Notes: generated from the sequence alone by a model not told the origin. A DNA stretch of 43,776 nt from Chitinophagales bacterium (GCA_013299105.1 JAAFJY010000024.1:1-43776), one strand, 5' to 3'; shown: positions 8,825 through 18,425, counted from the stretch's first letter. A program made the numbers and translations.

Positions 8825-11800
8825 TTACTGCCGAATCATCTTCCGCGTAGCCTCGTAAGGGCCACAGCGAAAATGGTAGTACAACAATCCACTTGGCCAC
8901 TTGTTGCCTCGCAATTCGATTTGATTCAAACCTTTGGCAAAATGGGCGCTTTGACTTTCCAATAAACGCCCAGTTGCGTCAAAAACTTGCAAAGTTCCTT
9001 CTCCCGCTTGGGGTACATACACTCCGATTTGGGTCTGCTCGTGGAAGGGGTTGGGCGCATTTTGTAGCAGCTCAAAGCCTTGTTCCACTACTTTTGCTTC
9101 GTTGAAACGCAGTTTTAAAGTACTGGCAAAATCCTCCGCGGAATAGGCTTCAGAAACCATTCTGCGGGCGCTCAAGGCGAGGTCTTCGCTCAAACTACCT
9201 GGCTGCTTCGCCCTGAATTTCAAACTGAACATGGCTCGATTGGGGTCGGGTTTGGCACCCTCGCCGTACCAGTTGGCATTGAGTAAGCCCTCATTGGCAA
9301 AAACGGCAAAATTGCTGGCCTGGGTTTGCAAATGTTCGATCCCGATCAAATCCAGCTTGTTTAAGTCAAAAGCCAAGCCCAACTGATAGCCTTGCAAGTC
9401 GCCCAAATTATTGAAATGGAAAGGTACGTTGAAGGTTTCTCCCGTTTCAAAGTGTTGTTCTTTCAAATCCACGAAGGCATGGCCGCTGCGCAGTTCGGAT
9501 GTTTCTTCGAATGAAACCCTGGCATTCCCACTCACGTCGCCTACCTTAATGGCGATGAAGTCGAAGGCGACTTGTTTTCCTTTCAAGTTGTTGATGTTCA
9601 GCACCTCCGGAAATGGCCTGCTCCAGGGGTTGTTGGGATCGGTAAAGCTGAATTTTGCATCCACAAAACGCCAACTGGGGCCTTGCAAAAACCGATCATT
9701 GATGCCTAACACGAGCTTTTGAATCGCAATCAAATCCGAGGTGCTGACTGCTTGGTTAAAGTTGGCATCCGCTGCAATCAAACGGTAAGGGGAAGTAATG
9801 GCAGTGATGTTCAAAATGTGCTTGCGAATGATGATCAGGTCAAGGGTGGATACGCCATTTGAGGGATTGAGGTCCATCCAAGGGGTCACAGTGTAATCCT
9901 TGTCTTCTTCTAAGGTGTCCAAGCTGTACATGCCGCGTTGATCTGTTTTAACCATGCCTCGACTAGCTCCGCTCAAGCGCATTTCGACGCCCATCACCCC
10001 AGCATCAACATCAGTGCGTACCAAGCCACTGATGCTGCCTTGGGGTACTGGCACACAAATGCGGCCATTGTTTTGTACCGATACAAAAGTAAGGCACATG
10101 CCCGCATTGGGGCCGCCGCGACGTCCGTCAGGCTGTACCGCAGTAGGGTTGTTGGCACGGTCCCAAGCCCACAACTCGATGTATACTGTGCCCTCGTCTT
10201 TGCAAGTCAATACCACGCTGTCTTGGTTGATATTGGCCATGCGGCCTTCCCGATTGATGGAATAACGCACCGGACCGCTACAATCGCTGATCGAACTGCC
10301 AACAAAATTACTGGCTTTGACCACTGCAAAAGCTTGGTCCAAAGTGCCATCGCCATCCACATCGCGGCGTGGGTTGAGGGCTTGCAAACTCACTGAAAGT
10401 CCCGTGATGCAAATCGGAGCTGGGGCTTTGCAATCCACCACCTGGAAGTCGATGCTGCGCAGACCACGATTGCCACAAGCATCGCGCACTTCCAACCAAA
10501 GGCGGTGGGTGCCAATCGGGAAATTACCCCTAAAACGGTAATTTGGATAGGTTCCTGTAAAATCAACAGCGCTCAAAGTGCGGTCAACGCCACCATTGGC
10601 GTCAATGTCGATCCTTCCGCTGATTTGGATGCCTGATGTACCGCAATTCTCTCGAATCACGAAGGGCAAATCGACCGCGCCTTGGCAAACCTCACTTGAA
10701 TTGGCGCAGTAAGGCGCAGGCGCAGCTACCTCAATCACTGGTCTAACCGTGTCAATCACCGTAATGACCTGGGTATATTGCCAGAATCCACGCGAGCGCA
10801 GGCTGGCATTGGCATTGCTATTGGCCCAATGGCCCGCAGGGTTGCTTTGACCATCACAGCTGGAGCCTTTTTGGTTGGCAGCGGGGATTGTATTGCTTTC
10901 ATTGCGGTCGCGGTCGAGGTAAGTGACCCCATTGCGAACCAAGAGGAAGAGGTTTTCATCGCCAGGATTCTGGTCACAATCGGCATCTCGGCTCAGGATG
11001 ATTGGCGCGCTTGATCCATCGTATTCGCAATCGTTGATCACGCTGAAAGTGCGTAAAATCTGGTAACAACCACTGTTGGGCGAAGCCAGGATTTTGTCTT
11101 CCACGTTCAGGAGCAAGCGGTCGCAAGCAATTTCCTTTAGCTCAATGGTATCAGCCAGTTTGCTGCCGCAATAGTTGATTGCATCCTTGGGGAATTTGAT
11201 TTCGTAATTGTTGGACTTGTTGACCCGGATGGTCTGCTCGCAAACGCTGGTAGAAAGGTTGCCCGCAGCGTCGCGGGCTTGGAAACGGCGTACAATGTTG
11301 CCGACCCCACAGCCGTCTAGGTTTACGTTTGGCTTGAGTTCGACCCAAGTGGCGTTGCAATTGTCGCTGACTGTAGGTACGCCCCACGCTGTTTGCATAA
11401 TGCGCAAACTATCGGGATGAAAACCCGCTGGCAAAGCGTTGCAATTGATCGAACGATCGGCTGGCGGGCTGCAAGTTGGCGGTAGTTTGTCCTCTACCCG
11501 GATGCGGGTCACGCAAGTATTGGTGTTGCCCGATTTGTCGCGACCTCGAAGTTCGATGGTCACCAACTTGCCTGCATCGCAACAAGTGAGGTCCAGGTCC
11601 GGGCCCCATTCCAGAAATTTGGCCTGCCCACTGGGGTCGCAATCAGCGCTGACCAGGCGGCGGATGTCAAGTTGCAGGTTGCTTTGGTCGCAATTGTCGC
11701 GGGAGTTGCGGTTAATGTCGCTGACCCGCACTCTTGCTACTCCCTGGCCGCCCAGGCTGAGGTTGTAATCGCCTGCACAGATCATTTGTGGTACGATTTC

Positions 11801-14800
11801 ATCCACCACTTTGAACACTGCGGTGTCCAGCGTTTCCTGGTTGCAGATGTCCTTCACCCTGAAAATGAAAAAATGAGTACCCAGTGGAACATTCCTGGCC
11901 TGCCCATTCAGGTCGATCAAATCCAGTTTTTGGAAAGTAATGCGGCCACTTGGGAAGCCAAACGGATCTACTTCGGGTCGCCAGGACCAGATTTCGGCCC
12001 TTACGGTGGTGGGCGAACAGTCGTCAATCTTAGGGCTGGGTACTGCAAAACTGGCCCCGCAGAGGTCTGCAGCCACGCGGTAACGCAAGGTATCATCGAC
12101 CACACCGTTGCGGTCCAGGTCCAAAACCGGATAATCGACCACTGGTTTGTCGAAATCACCTACTTCGATGTACTGGCGTTTTTCCAAAATCCGAGAAGGA
12201 TCGCACCAGTCCAAAACCCGCCAAATGCGGAATAAACTGTATCGGCTGCCGCACACCGCAAAACGGGTATCGGTATAGTTGGCACCATAACTACATGAAG
12301 ACAAATTTTCATTGATTTCCACCCTTTTGCCAAAACCATTGATATAATATGGTGCACCACTCACACTGGAAGCCAGGTTGCCGTTGCGATCCACAGACAA
12401 TGCAGGGTTTTTACAATTGGTTTTGACCAAAGTGTCATTGGGAAAGAAAATCTGCCCGGGACGACGGAAATAGACGAACTGAAAACAAGAACTGGTATTG
12501 CCAAAACGGTCGCGGGCAATGAATGTCCGCTTAAAACCGCGCACATAATTGCTGTTGCAAGCCGGAAAACCCAGTTCTTGGTCTTGGAAACTGAGGGAAG
12601 TGCCCGTGCAGTTGTCCTGTACCCGTGGCACGCCGATGAAAAGGCGATGCGTAGGATCAATACTCTTGGGATTGTTGAAAAGTGAATCGAAATCCGAACA
12701 CACCAAACCCGATTCAATGTCACGCGGGCAATTGTTCATTTGCGGCCCCGAAACATCACTCAAATTGATGGTGGTAGTACAGGAAGCCAAATTGGGATTG
12801 GGGCGATAACGTACCAAGGCCAGGATTTGCCCGCCCGCAAAACTTGGTGGTACTGGATTGGGAATCAACTGCCCGTTGGCATTGAGGATGACTTCGAAAT
12901 CATCGTAGCAAGGAAACTTATTGACCAACAACATTTCGGGGGTTATCAAGACCTCACAAGTGTTGTTGACCGACAAGTTGATCGAAGAAACACAGGAGAA
13001 AACAGGGGGGGTGTTTTGCACTTGCACAGTCCGGGTAATGCTGGCCGTACAACCTACGTCTTTGGGGAGCAAAAGCCCTGCGGGATTGCCTGCGTTGAAG
13101 GTAAAAACCACCTGGTGATTGCCAGGGCCGAGGTTGCGGGGGTTAAAAACCGTAGAATTGGCCCCGTTTACGGTAAAACTACCCGTGCCTTGCACACCTG
13201 ACCCGCCATTGCCTTGCATGGTAATGGGGGGCGTAAACAAGCAAATCGCTTGATCGAGGTTGGTGATTTGTGGTTTGGGGTAAAAACAACGGTTGCTGAT
13301 GCGTAGAACGGTATCATATAGCGGGCTTTCAGCTTCCAATGTATAACCTTGTCCGTCGCTGTGAACACCACGCAACACATAAATACTGGAATCGGGCTTG
13401 ATTTTTACTTCTCTAAAACGGGTTCCGATTGCATACACTGCGTTGTTGAGCGAATCGCGCAAGGTCGTTTGTTTTACCCTCCAAACCTGGTTCGGACGGC
13501 TAGGGCCAATCACCACTTCTTCATCGAACAAACCATTGCCCCGGCAAGAACAAGGATCTCCAATGCGAGGGCCTTTGGCATTGACAATGCGTGGGCTGCC
13601 ACAAGTAGTTGAAGCTCCAATTCCGACGGTCACAAAGGCTTGGGTTTGGTTGCCAGCAGCGTCTTTGAGGATGACGTTGATGCGTTGAAATCCAACATCG
13701 GCGCAAGTGAAATTTTTCTTACTCAACTGGAAACTCACGATGCCACAGTTGTCGCTGCTGCCCCGGTCCACCATGCTGGAGTCGATCACCAAAGCACCAT
13801 TCGACGATAATTTCAGCAAAATGGTATCACGAACCCTGGCCACTGGTGCCAATACATCTCTTACGGTTATTTTGACTGTACAAACACTTTTTTGGCCACT
13901 TACATCTTCCAATGTCCAGGTCACGGTGCTCAAACCTACCGGGAAAACCGCACCTAAAAGGGTGCTGTCGTTGCTCGCTGCGGCATAATTGTGGCGGGCT
14001 GATTTGAGTTTGCAATTGTCGCTTACGCCGCTGGGATCCAAGCGTAAATTGCTCACTGTGTAGCTGCAATTTTGGTCGCCATCGGCGTTCGAGTTGACTT
14101 CCAAATCCTTGGGACAAGTGACGATTGGCGGCAGGCTGTCAACGATTGTCACCAAGGCCAGGCATTCTGCGACATTGCGTTCAGCGTCCCAAATTTTAAA
14201 AGTCACCAGGTTTTCGCCGATGTTTTGGCAGTTAAATTCGGTTTTGTCCATTGCGATGCTGTCGATCTTGCAATTGTCGCTGCTGCCATTGTCCAGGTCT
14301 TGGGGCTTCACAATCACCCATCCATTGGCTTTCAGGCTCACTGTGATGTTTTTACACTTGGCAATCGGCTTGATCTGGTCGACGATTTTTACAGTCAAAA
14401 CACATGAATCGCGATTGCCGGAAGAATCTACACCGCGCAAGGTCACTTGCCTTTCTCCCCGATCAGCACAAGTGAAAGTGGTTTTACTCAAACTTAAAAT
14501 TAGGCTGCCGCAATTGTCGCTGCTTCCCGCATTGGCTTGCGACAGCGACAGCAAAGCCTGCCCATCTGGCCCCAGAAAAATCGTGACATTGCGGCACTTG
14601 AGGATGGGTTTGAGGGTGTCTTTTACGGTGATGCGGGCACGGCAATCGTGTTGGTTTCCACTGCCATCTGTTTCGGTGAGGGTCACAGTTTGGACCCCCA
14701 AATCAGCACAAGTGAAGGCTGATTTGGACAAAACCCGGGTTTGCACCAAGCCGCAATTGTCGCGGCTTTCAGCATCAACTTGTTCGGGCTTGATGCTGGC

Positions 14801-17209
14801 TTGGCCCATACTGTCGAGGAAAACCGTCAGGTCCTGGCAAATGGCCAATGGTGGAATGGTGTCCAAAACCGTTACGATTGCAACACAACGTTGCACATTG
14901 TTGCTCGAATCTTTGACGGTCAAAGTGACTTGATTGACCCCTAAATTGCTGCAAGTAAAGCGGTTTAGGCTCAGGCTTTTCTCCAAAATGCCTCCACAAT
15001 TGTCGCTGCTGCTCAATTCGATCATGGCTGGCGTAATGATCGCAACGCCACTGGCATTGAGGTAGGCATTTGTGTTTTTGCATTGCACTTTGGGCGAAAT
15101 GGTGTCGCGCACGGTGATCAAGGCTTGACAAGAATCGGCATTGCCGCTGCCATCCAGCACCCGAAACCACACTTGCTGGATGCCTAGGTCCTGGCAGTTA
15201 AACGTGTTTTTGCTCAGGCTAAAATTGCGCAGGTTGGGGCAATTGTCGCTGCTGCCATTGTTCAAGCTTTGAGCACTGACTATGACCTGGCCATTTAAAG
15301 CTAAAAACGCTTCTACACTTTTGCAACGGGCAACAGGCTTGATCGTATCCACTACCACCACAGCGGTGCTGCAACGGGCTATGTTTCCACTGGAATCACG
15401 AACCGTCAGGATCAGGTCTTGAGTGCCCAAATCTAAGCAAGTGAAATTTGTTTTGCTCAACTCCAAACTGGCAATTCCATCACAATCCGAACTGCCGTTG
15501 TTGACTTGCAGGGTGTTCAAGGTGGCTTGACTTTCGCTGTCGAGCTTGATGCGTAACCCGCTGCGACACTGGGCATTCGGGCGAATAGTGTCGAGCACCA
15601 TGACGGTGGTCGTGCAGGTTTGAAAATTGTTGGCAGCGTCTCTGGCCGTGAAAACTACGGTTTGATTACCAATGTCGTTACAAGTAAAATTGCCCCTACT
15701 GAGTGAAAACTGCAAGCTGCTTTGGCAATTGTCGGTACTGCCATTGTTGAGCAAAGTGGCATTTACCGTGGCGTTTCCAGCGGCATTCAGGTAAACCGTA
15801 GCAGGTTTGCAACGCGCAATGGGGCGAATGGTGTCCAAAACCGTGACCTGGGCCTGGCAAGTGTTGCCATTTCCGCTGTTGTCCACGATGGTCAATTCGA
15901 TGTTTTGTACCCCCAAATCGGCGCAAGTAAAGCTGCGACGTGAAGCTAAACGGGTCAAGATGCTGCAATTGTCGCTAGAGCTATTGTCGAGCAAGGTAGC
16001 TTGTAAACTCGCCGTTCCGCTGGTATTGAGGTACAAGGTGGCGGGCTTGCAGCGGGCCTGGGGTTTGATGGTGTCAAGTACTTCCAGTTCGGCGATGCAG
16101 GAGTCGAGGTTGTCGGAGTCGTCGCGCACGAACAGCTTCACTTCTGTCACGCTCAAATCGGCACAAGTGAAAGTACTTTTGCTCAGGCTCAAAACCACCG
16201 GACCACAATTGTCGCTGCTGTTGCTGTTGACCTGAGTAGCAGTAAGTGTTCCACGCCCACTTGCATCGAGATAAACCTTGGCTGATCCACATTTTGCTTG
16301 CGGAGGAATCGTGTCGAGAATATTCAATTGGCTGTTGCAAGTACTGGTGTTGCCAGCCTGGTCTCGGGCAGTGACGGAGATGCTTTGCAGGCCGAAATCA
16401 AGGCAAGAAAAACTATTCTGAGGGATGGAAAGTGACACTGGTCCACAATTGTCGATGGCCCTGGCCAAAGAATCAGGGCTTAGGCTTACTTGTCCATTTG
16501 CACCCAAGTAAGCAGTGAAATTGCGGCAAGTCAGGCTGGGTTTGATCGTATCCCTGACTACCACCCAGCGAAAACAAGTGTCTTTCAAGCCCGCTTTGTC
16601 CACCGCGATGAGGCCCACTTGCGAACGCCCCAAATCACTGCAAGTCAATTGGTTTTTGCTCAAAAACAAAGTGTCTAGCCCACAATTGTCGCTCGATGCG
16701 TTGTCGAATTGGGCCAAAGAGAGCTGGAAAATGCCTTGGGCAGTTAAAAACACCCTTAAAGTATCGTTGAAACAACGTGCAAGAGGTGGAATGGAATCGT
16801 GCATGGCGACCTTCAAGGGTGCACTGAGGTCGTAGCAGCCTTGTGCCGAACTGAGCAAGGCTCCAACGCTTACCCCAATTGCCGGAGCAGTGCTTGCAGG
16901 ATTGCTTTTGAGGTAATTGTAGGAAAAAACCAGGTATTGGCCCACCGCAATACCGCCAAAGCGATTATTGCTGTTGGCTTTTTGCAAAAACACGCGGTCC
17001 TTGCTGCACAACCACAGTTCAGTGGCATAAGCAGGATCGGTTTGTGCCGAATTTGAGCTGACTTGAAAGGAATCGATGGGGCAAAAGCGAGAAGCAGTAG
17101 CGCTAACGCTGCCTGCTGCGGGATTGCAGACTTGGGCAAAGCTGTGCTTGATTGTTCCAAAAAAACACAGCAGGGGCAGCAATAAAAAATGGGATAAAAA
17201 TCGTCTCAT
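8825..17209 (-). CDS. Giant HYR-repeat surface protein with dockerin, cohesin-like and T9SS domains (about 2794 aa)
   Basis: I choose ATG 17209 because MRRFLSHFLLLPLLCFFG...HSFAQ is a clean signal peptide; the frame extends 20 codons further upstream without one. After an N-terminal cysteine-containing domain come 13 consecutive HYR-like units of about 80 residues, each with DTIxPxAxCK, SSDNC, FTCxDLGxQ and 'DxSGNxxxC' elements. Then follow Cys-rich Ig-like modules, and the same PIILSRDAD/TYLDRDRNESN/QYTQVITVID module as its neighbour. Next are a CarboxypepD_reg-like fold, two dockerin-like calcium motifs (DLNPSNGVSTLD and DANFNQAVSTSD), a cohesin-like domain and a type A T9SS domain starting LLQNAPNPFHEQTQI. 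Conserved cysteines recur in every unit, so disulfide-stabilised rods outside the cell are likely. The probable role is adhesion, filament sheath or matrix structure (inference). Confidence 0.88.
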   Translation of the reverse strand: MRRFLSHFLLLPLLCFFGTIKHSFAQVCNPAAGSVSATASRFCPIDSFQVSSNSAQTDPAYATELWLCSKDRVFLQKANSNNRFGGIAVGQYLVFSYNYLKSNPASTAPAIGVSVGALLSSAQGCYDLSAPLKVAMHDSIPPLARCFNDTLRVFLTAQGIFQLSLAQFDNASSDNCGLDTLFLSKNQLTCSDLGRSQVGLIAVDKAGLKDTCFRWVVVRDTIKPSLTCRNFTAYLGANGQVSLSPDSLARAIDNCGPVSLSIPQNSFSCLDFGLQSISVTARDQAGNTSTCNSQLNILDTIPPQAKCGSAKVYLDASGRGTLTATQVNSNSSDNCGPVVLSLSKSTFTCADLSVTEVKLFVRDDSDNLDSCIAELEVLDTIKPQARCKPATLYLNTSGTASLQATLLDNSSSDNCSILTRLASRRSFTCADLGVQNIELTIVDNSGNGNTCQAQVTVLDTIRPIARCKPATVYLNAAGNATVNATLLNNGSTDNCQSSLQFSLSRGNFTCNDIGNQTVVFTARDAANNFQTCTTTVMVLDTIRPNAQCRSGLRIKLDSESQATLNTLQVNNGSSDCDGIASLELSKTNFTCLDLGTQDLILTVRDSSGNIARCSTAVVVVDTIKPVARCKSVEAFLALNGQVIVSAQSLNNGSSDNCPNLRNFSLSKNTFNCQDLGIQQVWFRVLDGSGNADSCQALITVRDTISPKVQCKNTNAYLNASGVAIITPAMIELSSSDNCGGILEKSLSLNRFTCSNLGVNQVTLTVKDSSNNVQRCVAIVTVLDTIPPLAICQDLTVFLDSMGQASIKPEQVDAESRDNCGLVQTRVLSKSAFTCADLGVQTVTLTETDGSGNQHDCRARITVKDTLKPILKCRNVTIFLGPDGQALLSLSQANAGSSDNCGSLILSLSKTTFTCADRGERQVTLRGVDSSGNRDSCVLTVKIVDQIKPIAKCKNITVSLKANGWVIVKPQDLDNGSSDNCKIDSIAMDKTEFNCQNIGENLVTFKIWDAERNVAECLALVTIVDSLPPIVTCPKDLEVNSNADGDQNCSYTVSNLRLDPSGVSDNCKLKSARHNYAAASNDSTLLGAVFPVGLSTVTWTLEDVSGQKSVCTVKITVRDVLAPVARVRDTILLKLSSNGALVIDSSMVDRGSSDNCGIVSFQLSKKNFTCADVGFQRINVILKDAAGNQTQAFVTVGIGASTTCGSPRIVNAKGPRIGDPCSCRGNGLFDEEVVIGPSRPNQVWRVKQTTLRDSLNNAVYAIGTRFREVKIKPDSSIYVLRGVHSDGQGYTLEAESPLYDTVLRISNRCFYPKPQITNLDQAICLFTPPITMQGNGGSGVQGTGSFTVNGANSTVFNPRNLGPGNHQVVFTFNAGNPAGLLLPKDVGCTASITRTVQVQNTPPVFSCVSSINLSVNNTCEVLITPEMLLVNKFPCYDDFEVILNANGQLIPNPVPPSFAGGQILALVRYRPNPNLASCTTTINLSDVSGPQMNNCPRDIESGLVCSDFDSLFNNPKSIDPTHRLFIGVPRVQDNCTGTSLSFQDQELGFPACNSNYVRGFKRTFIARDRFGNTSSCFQFVYFRRPGQIFFPNDTLVKTNCKNPALSVDRNGNLASSVSGAPYYINGFGKRVEINENLSSCSYGANYTDTRFAVCGSRYSLFRIWRVLDWCDPSRILEKRQYIEVGDFDKPVVDYPVLDLDRNGVVDDTLRYRVAADLCGASFAVPSPKIDDCSPTTVRAEIWSWRPEVDPFGFPSGRITFQKLDLIDLNGQARNVPLGTHFFIFRVKDICNQETLDTAVFKVVDEIVPQMICAGDYNLSLGGQGVARVRVSDINRNSRDNCDQSNLQLDIRRLVSADCDPSGQAKFLEWGPDLDLTCCDAGKLVTIELRGRDKSGNTNTCVTRIRVEDKLPPTCSPPADRSINCNALPAGFHPDSLRIMQTAWGVPTVSDNCNATWVELKPNVNLDGCGVGNIVRRFQARDAAGNLSTSVCEQTIRVNKSNNYEIKFPKDAINYCGSKLADTIELKEIACDRLLLNVEDKILASPNSGCYQILRTFSVINDCEYDGSSAPIILSRDADCDQNPGDENLFLLVRNGVTYLDRDRNESNTIPAANQKGSSCDGQSNPAGHWANSNANASLRSRGFWQYTQVITVIDTVRPVIEVAAPAPYCANSSEVCQGAVDLPFVIRENCGTSGIQISGRIDIDANGGVDRTLSAVDFTGTYPNYRFRGNFPIGTHRLWLEVRDACGNRGLRSIDFQVVDCKAPAPICITGLSVSLQALNPRRDVDGDGTLDQAFAVVKASNFVGSSISDCSGPVRYSINREGRMANINQDSVVLTCKDEGTVYIELWAWDRANNPTAVQPDGRRGGPNAGMCLTFVSVQNNGRICVPVPQGSISGLVRTDVDAGVMGVEMRLSGASRGMVKTDQRGMYSLDTLEEDKDYTVTPWMDLNPSNGVSTLDLIIIRKHILNITAITSPYRLIAADANFNQAVSTSDLIAIQKLVLGINDRFLQGPSWRFVDAKFSFTDPNNPWSRPFPEVLNINNLKGKQVAFDFIAIKVGDVSGNARVSFEETSELRSGHAFVDLKEQHFETGETFNVPFHFNNLGDLQGYQLGLAFDLNKLDLIGIEHLQTQASNFAVFANEGLLNANWYGEGAKPDPNRAMFSLKFRAKQPGSLSEDLALSARRMVSEAYSAEDFASTLKLRFNEAKVVEQGFELLQNAPNPFHEQTQIGVYVPQAGEGTLQVFDATGRLLESQSAHFAKGLNQIELRGNKWPSGLLYYHFRCGPYEATRKMIRQ
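13615..16800 (-). repeat. Array of 13 HYR-like domain repeats inside the giant surface gene
   Basis: The DNA word for the SSDNC motif, seen on the plus strand as caattgtcgctgctgcc or close variants, recurs about every 240 bp (near 14271, 14511, 14754, 14997, 15240, 15726, 15966, 16206, 16446, 16683), matching 80-residue domains. The twelfth unit (around 14000) is longer and closest to a canonical HYR domain (PPIVTCPKDLEV, FPVGLSTVTWTLED). Others share the FTCADLG form. Unit near 15483 has SSDCDG instead of SSDNC. Repeats are diverged at DNA level, so the array is old rather than freshly amplified. Confidence 0.85.
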
Positions 17210-17266
17210 TTGTGGTGTTTGAACGTCGAAAGCCTTGAAAATTAGACGCAGATGATGCACTTGCGT

Positions 17267-17295
17267 CAAAATCAGTAGGGTTTTTGTATTTCAAA
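17267..17295 (-). promoter_or_regulatory. Possible Bacteroidota-type promoter of the giant surface gene
   Basis: On the minus strand there is TTTG (17292-17295), a 17-bp spacer and TGATTTTG (17267-17274), resembling the Bacteroidota -33 TTTG and -7 TAnnTTTG elements with one mismatch and a slightly short spacer. It lies about 60 bp upstream of the chosen ATG at 17209, which supports that start over the upstream one at 17269. Confidence 0.3.
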
Positions 17296-17613
17296 CATCA
17301 GCAAAAAAGACACTACGGGCAGGCTGTAGTTGGCGTGTAATAATCGTTTCATGGGATATGTAAATTGAACAAAACTCAAAGCAAAGGCGGATTCAGGTTT
17401 TACCAAATTTGGAAAAACAGGAATCCTCACGCAATGATAACGCTATAAAGCCACATTCGTTTGTGTTGTAACTGACTTTAATGTCTTTTTTGACGAAAAT
17501 ACCTGATAAAAGTTAGGGCTTAGGGGTGAAAAAGGCGTAAATGGTTGTTTCATAGTTGAAAATGGTATATAAATTGAAGATATTCTGGGGGTTGAGATGG
17601 TTTGTTAAGCAAA
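17296..17613. other. Intergenic stretch with no supported gene
   Basis: An AT-rich non-coding stretch between the giant surface gene and the transposon relic. Short frames here are not protein-like. I see no hairpin, repeat or RNA gene I can support. Confidence 0.5.
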
Positions 17614-17720
17614 TCAGCAATTCCCGATTTGGGTGTAATCCGTTGATTTTGCGTTTATTAAAACTGAGGTTTTTGATTTTCGTCTCAAAATAGAAAGAGT
17701 GCCGCTCGTACAAGTTTCCA
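17614..17720 (+). repeat. Left inverted-repeat arm of the transposon relic
   Basis: This arm pairs with 18181-18288 in inverted orientation. The outer end reads tcagcaattcccg; the inner end reads cgctcgtacaagtttcc. Confidence 0.7.
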
Positions 17721-17795
17721 AACCTATTCTTGTCCCATATCTCAGGCCATGTGTTTTGTGTTTAAAGATGAGGTATATTTGAATAAAAAGATACC

Positions 17796-18176
17796 ATGCC
17801 AAACGTAGTCAATTTAGAGTGGGCGGGACAAGAATTTTCAGGAGCGGATTTGCCAAATGAGCGTTCTCGGGCCAATCTATACAACATGGCGGCCAGCGTT
17901 CTTGAAAACCCCGAATCATCGAACGCTTCCATTTCATCCTAAAGCAAGGGCTCCGCATCGAACGACTTCGATCCGCTTGATATCCAAATACTCGAACAAC
18001 TCAGCTCCAAGGAAATTAAGACGGTGAAGCAATTCCTGCTCTGCTTGGCCTCCTTGTCGGGCTTTGAACCAACTAAGAACCAGCCTTTGCCGGGTGAGAA
18101 ATTACTCTGGCAAAGCATGAGGACGCTCATCGCAATTCGGAGGGTGTACGAGCTCGCTAAGAATTATGGGACATGA
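17796..18176 (+). pseudogene. Internally deleted Tn5/IS4-type transposase remnant
   Basis: ATG 17796 opens a 48-residue peptide (LEWAGQEFSGADLPNERSRA, NLYNMAASVLENPESS) that resembles the N-terminal DNA-binding domain of Tn5-like transposases (pattern WAxxEFxGADLxDxR). A TAA at 17940-17942 ends it. The same frame then continues to TGA 18174-18176 with a peptide containing FLLCLASLSGFEP and LLWQSMRTLIAIRRVYELAK. This resembles the C-terminal tail of the same family (LxxLGGFLGRxxDGxPGxxTLWxGLxRLxD). The middle, with the DDE catalytic residues (normally about 300 aa), is absent. The reading is therefore an internal deletion plus one in-frame stop. Family assignment is from memory of the motif pattern. 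Confidence 0.65.
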
Positions 18177-18180
18177 ATAG

Positions 18181-18288
18181 GGGGAGACTTGTACGAGCGA
18201 CATTCTTTCTATTTTGCGACAAAAATCAAAATTTCCAGCTTTAACAAACACAAAATCAGGTGATTATGACTAAAGCGGGAATTGCTGA
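18181..18288 (-). repeat. Right inverted-repeat arm of the transposon relic
   Basis: The reverse complement aligns along its full length with 17614-17720 at about 80 percent identity by eye, with no gaps. Confidence 0.7.
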
Positions 18289-18313
18289 GGGCGATTGGTC
18301 TTGTTTTGCCGAA

Positions 18314-18401
18314 TCAACGTCATGCTGGCAATCCGTGAAGATTCGTTCCATCCTCTGTGTTCCCAACAGGTCGCGCAGCGGACACAAAGTAGCGCAGCTG
18401 C
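18314..18401 (+). repeat. Dispersed intergenic repeat, copy A
   Basis: It shares tcaacgtcatgctgg, aatccgtgaa, cgcgcagcgg and gtagc.cagctgc blocks in the same order with 40065-40160. The match is interrupted by a divergent centre. It begins about 25 bp outside the right arm of the transposon relic. Non-coding. Confidence 0.5.
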
Positions 18402-18425
18402 GGTAAAACTCAAAATCAGCGGCCC

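Larger units (their letters stand above)
17614..18288 (+). mobile_element. Decayed IS4/Tn5-type element with unusually long inverted arms
   Basis: Left arm 17614-17720 and right arm 18181-18288 are inverted repeats of each other. By hand alignment without gaps, about 85 of 106 positions agree, with perfect outer 13-mers (tcagcaattcccg) and perfect inner 13-mers (cgctcgtacaagt). The arms bracket about 460 bp holding a Tn5-like transposase remnant whose stop lies 4 bp before the right arm. I see no target-site duplication at the outer ends. The arms are much longer than the terminal repeats usual for IS4-family elements, so they may include subterminal sequence. The element cannot be autonomous, because the catalytic domain is missing. 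Confidence 0.65.

Noticed and set aside
13615-16800. 240-bp periodic sequence considered as a non-coding satellite
   Set aside because: The period matches an in-frame 80-residue protein domain with conserved cysteines, so the coding explanation is sufficient.
17513-17713. Small minus-strand ORF near the transposon relic
   Set aside because: It lies largely inside the left inverted arm and has no recognisable protein features.
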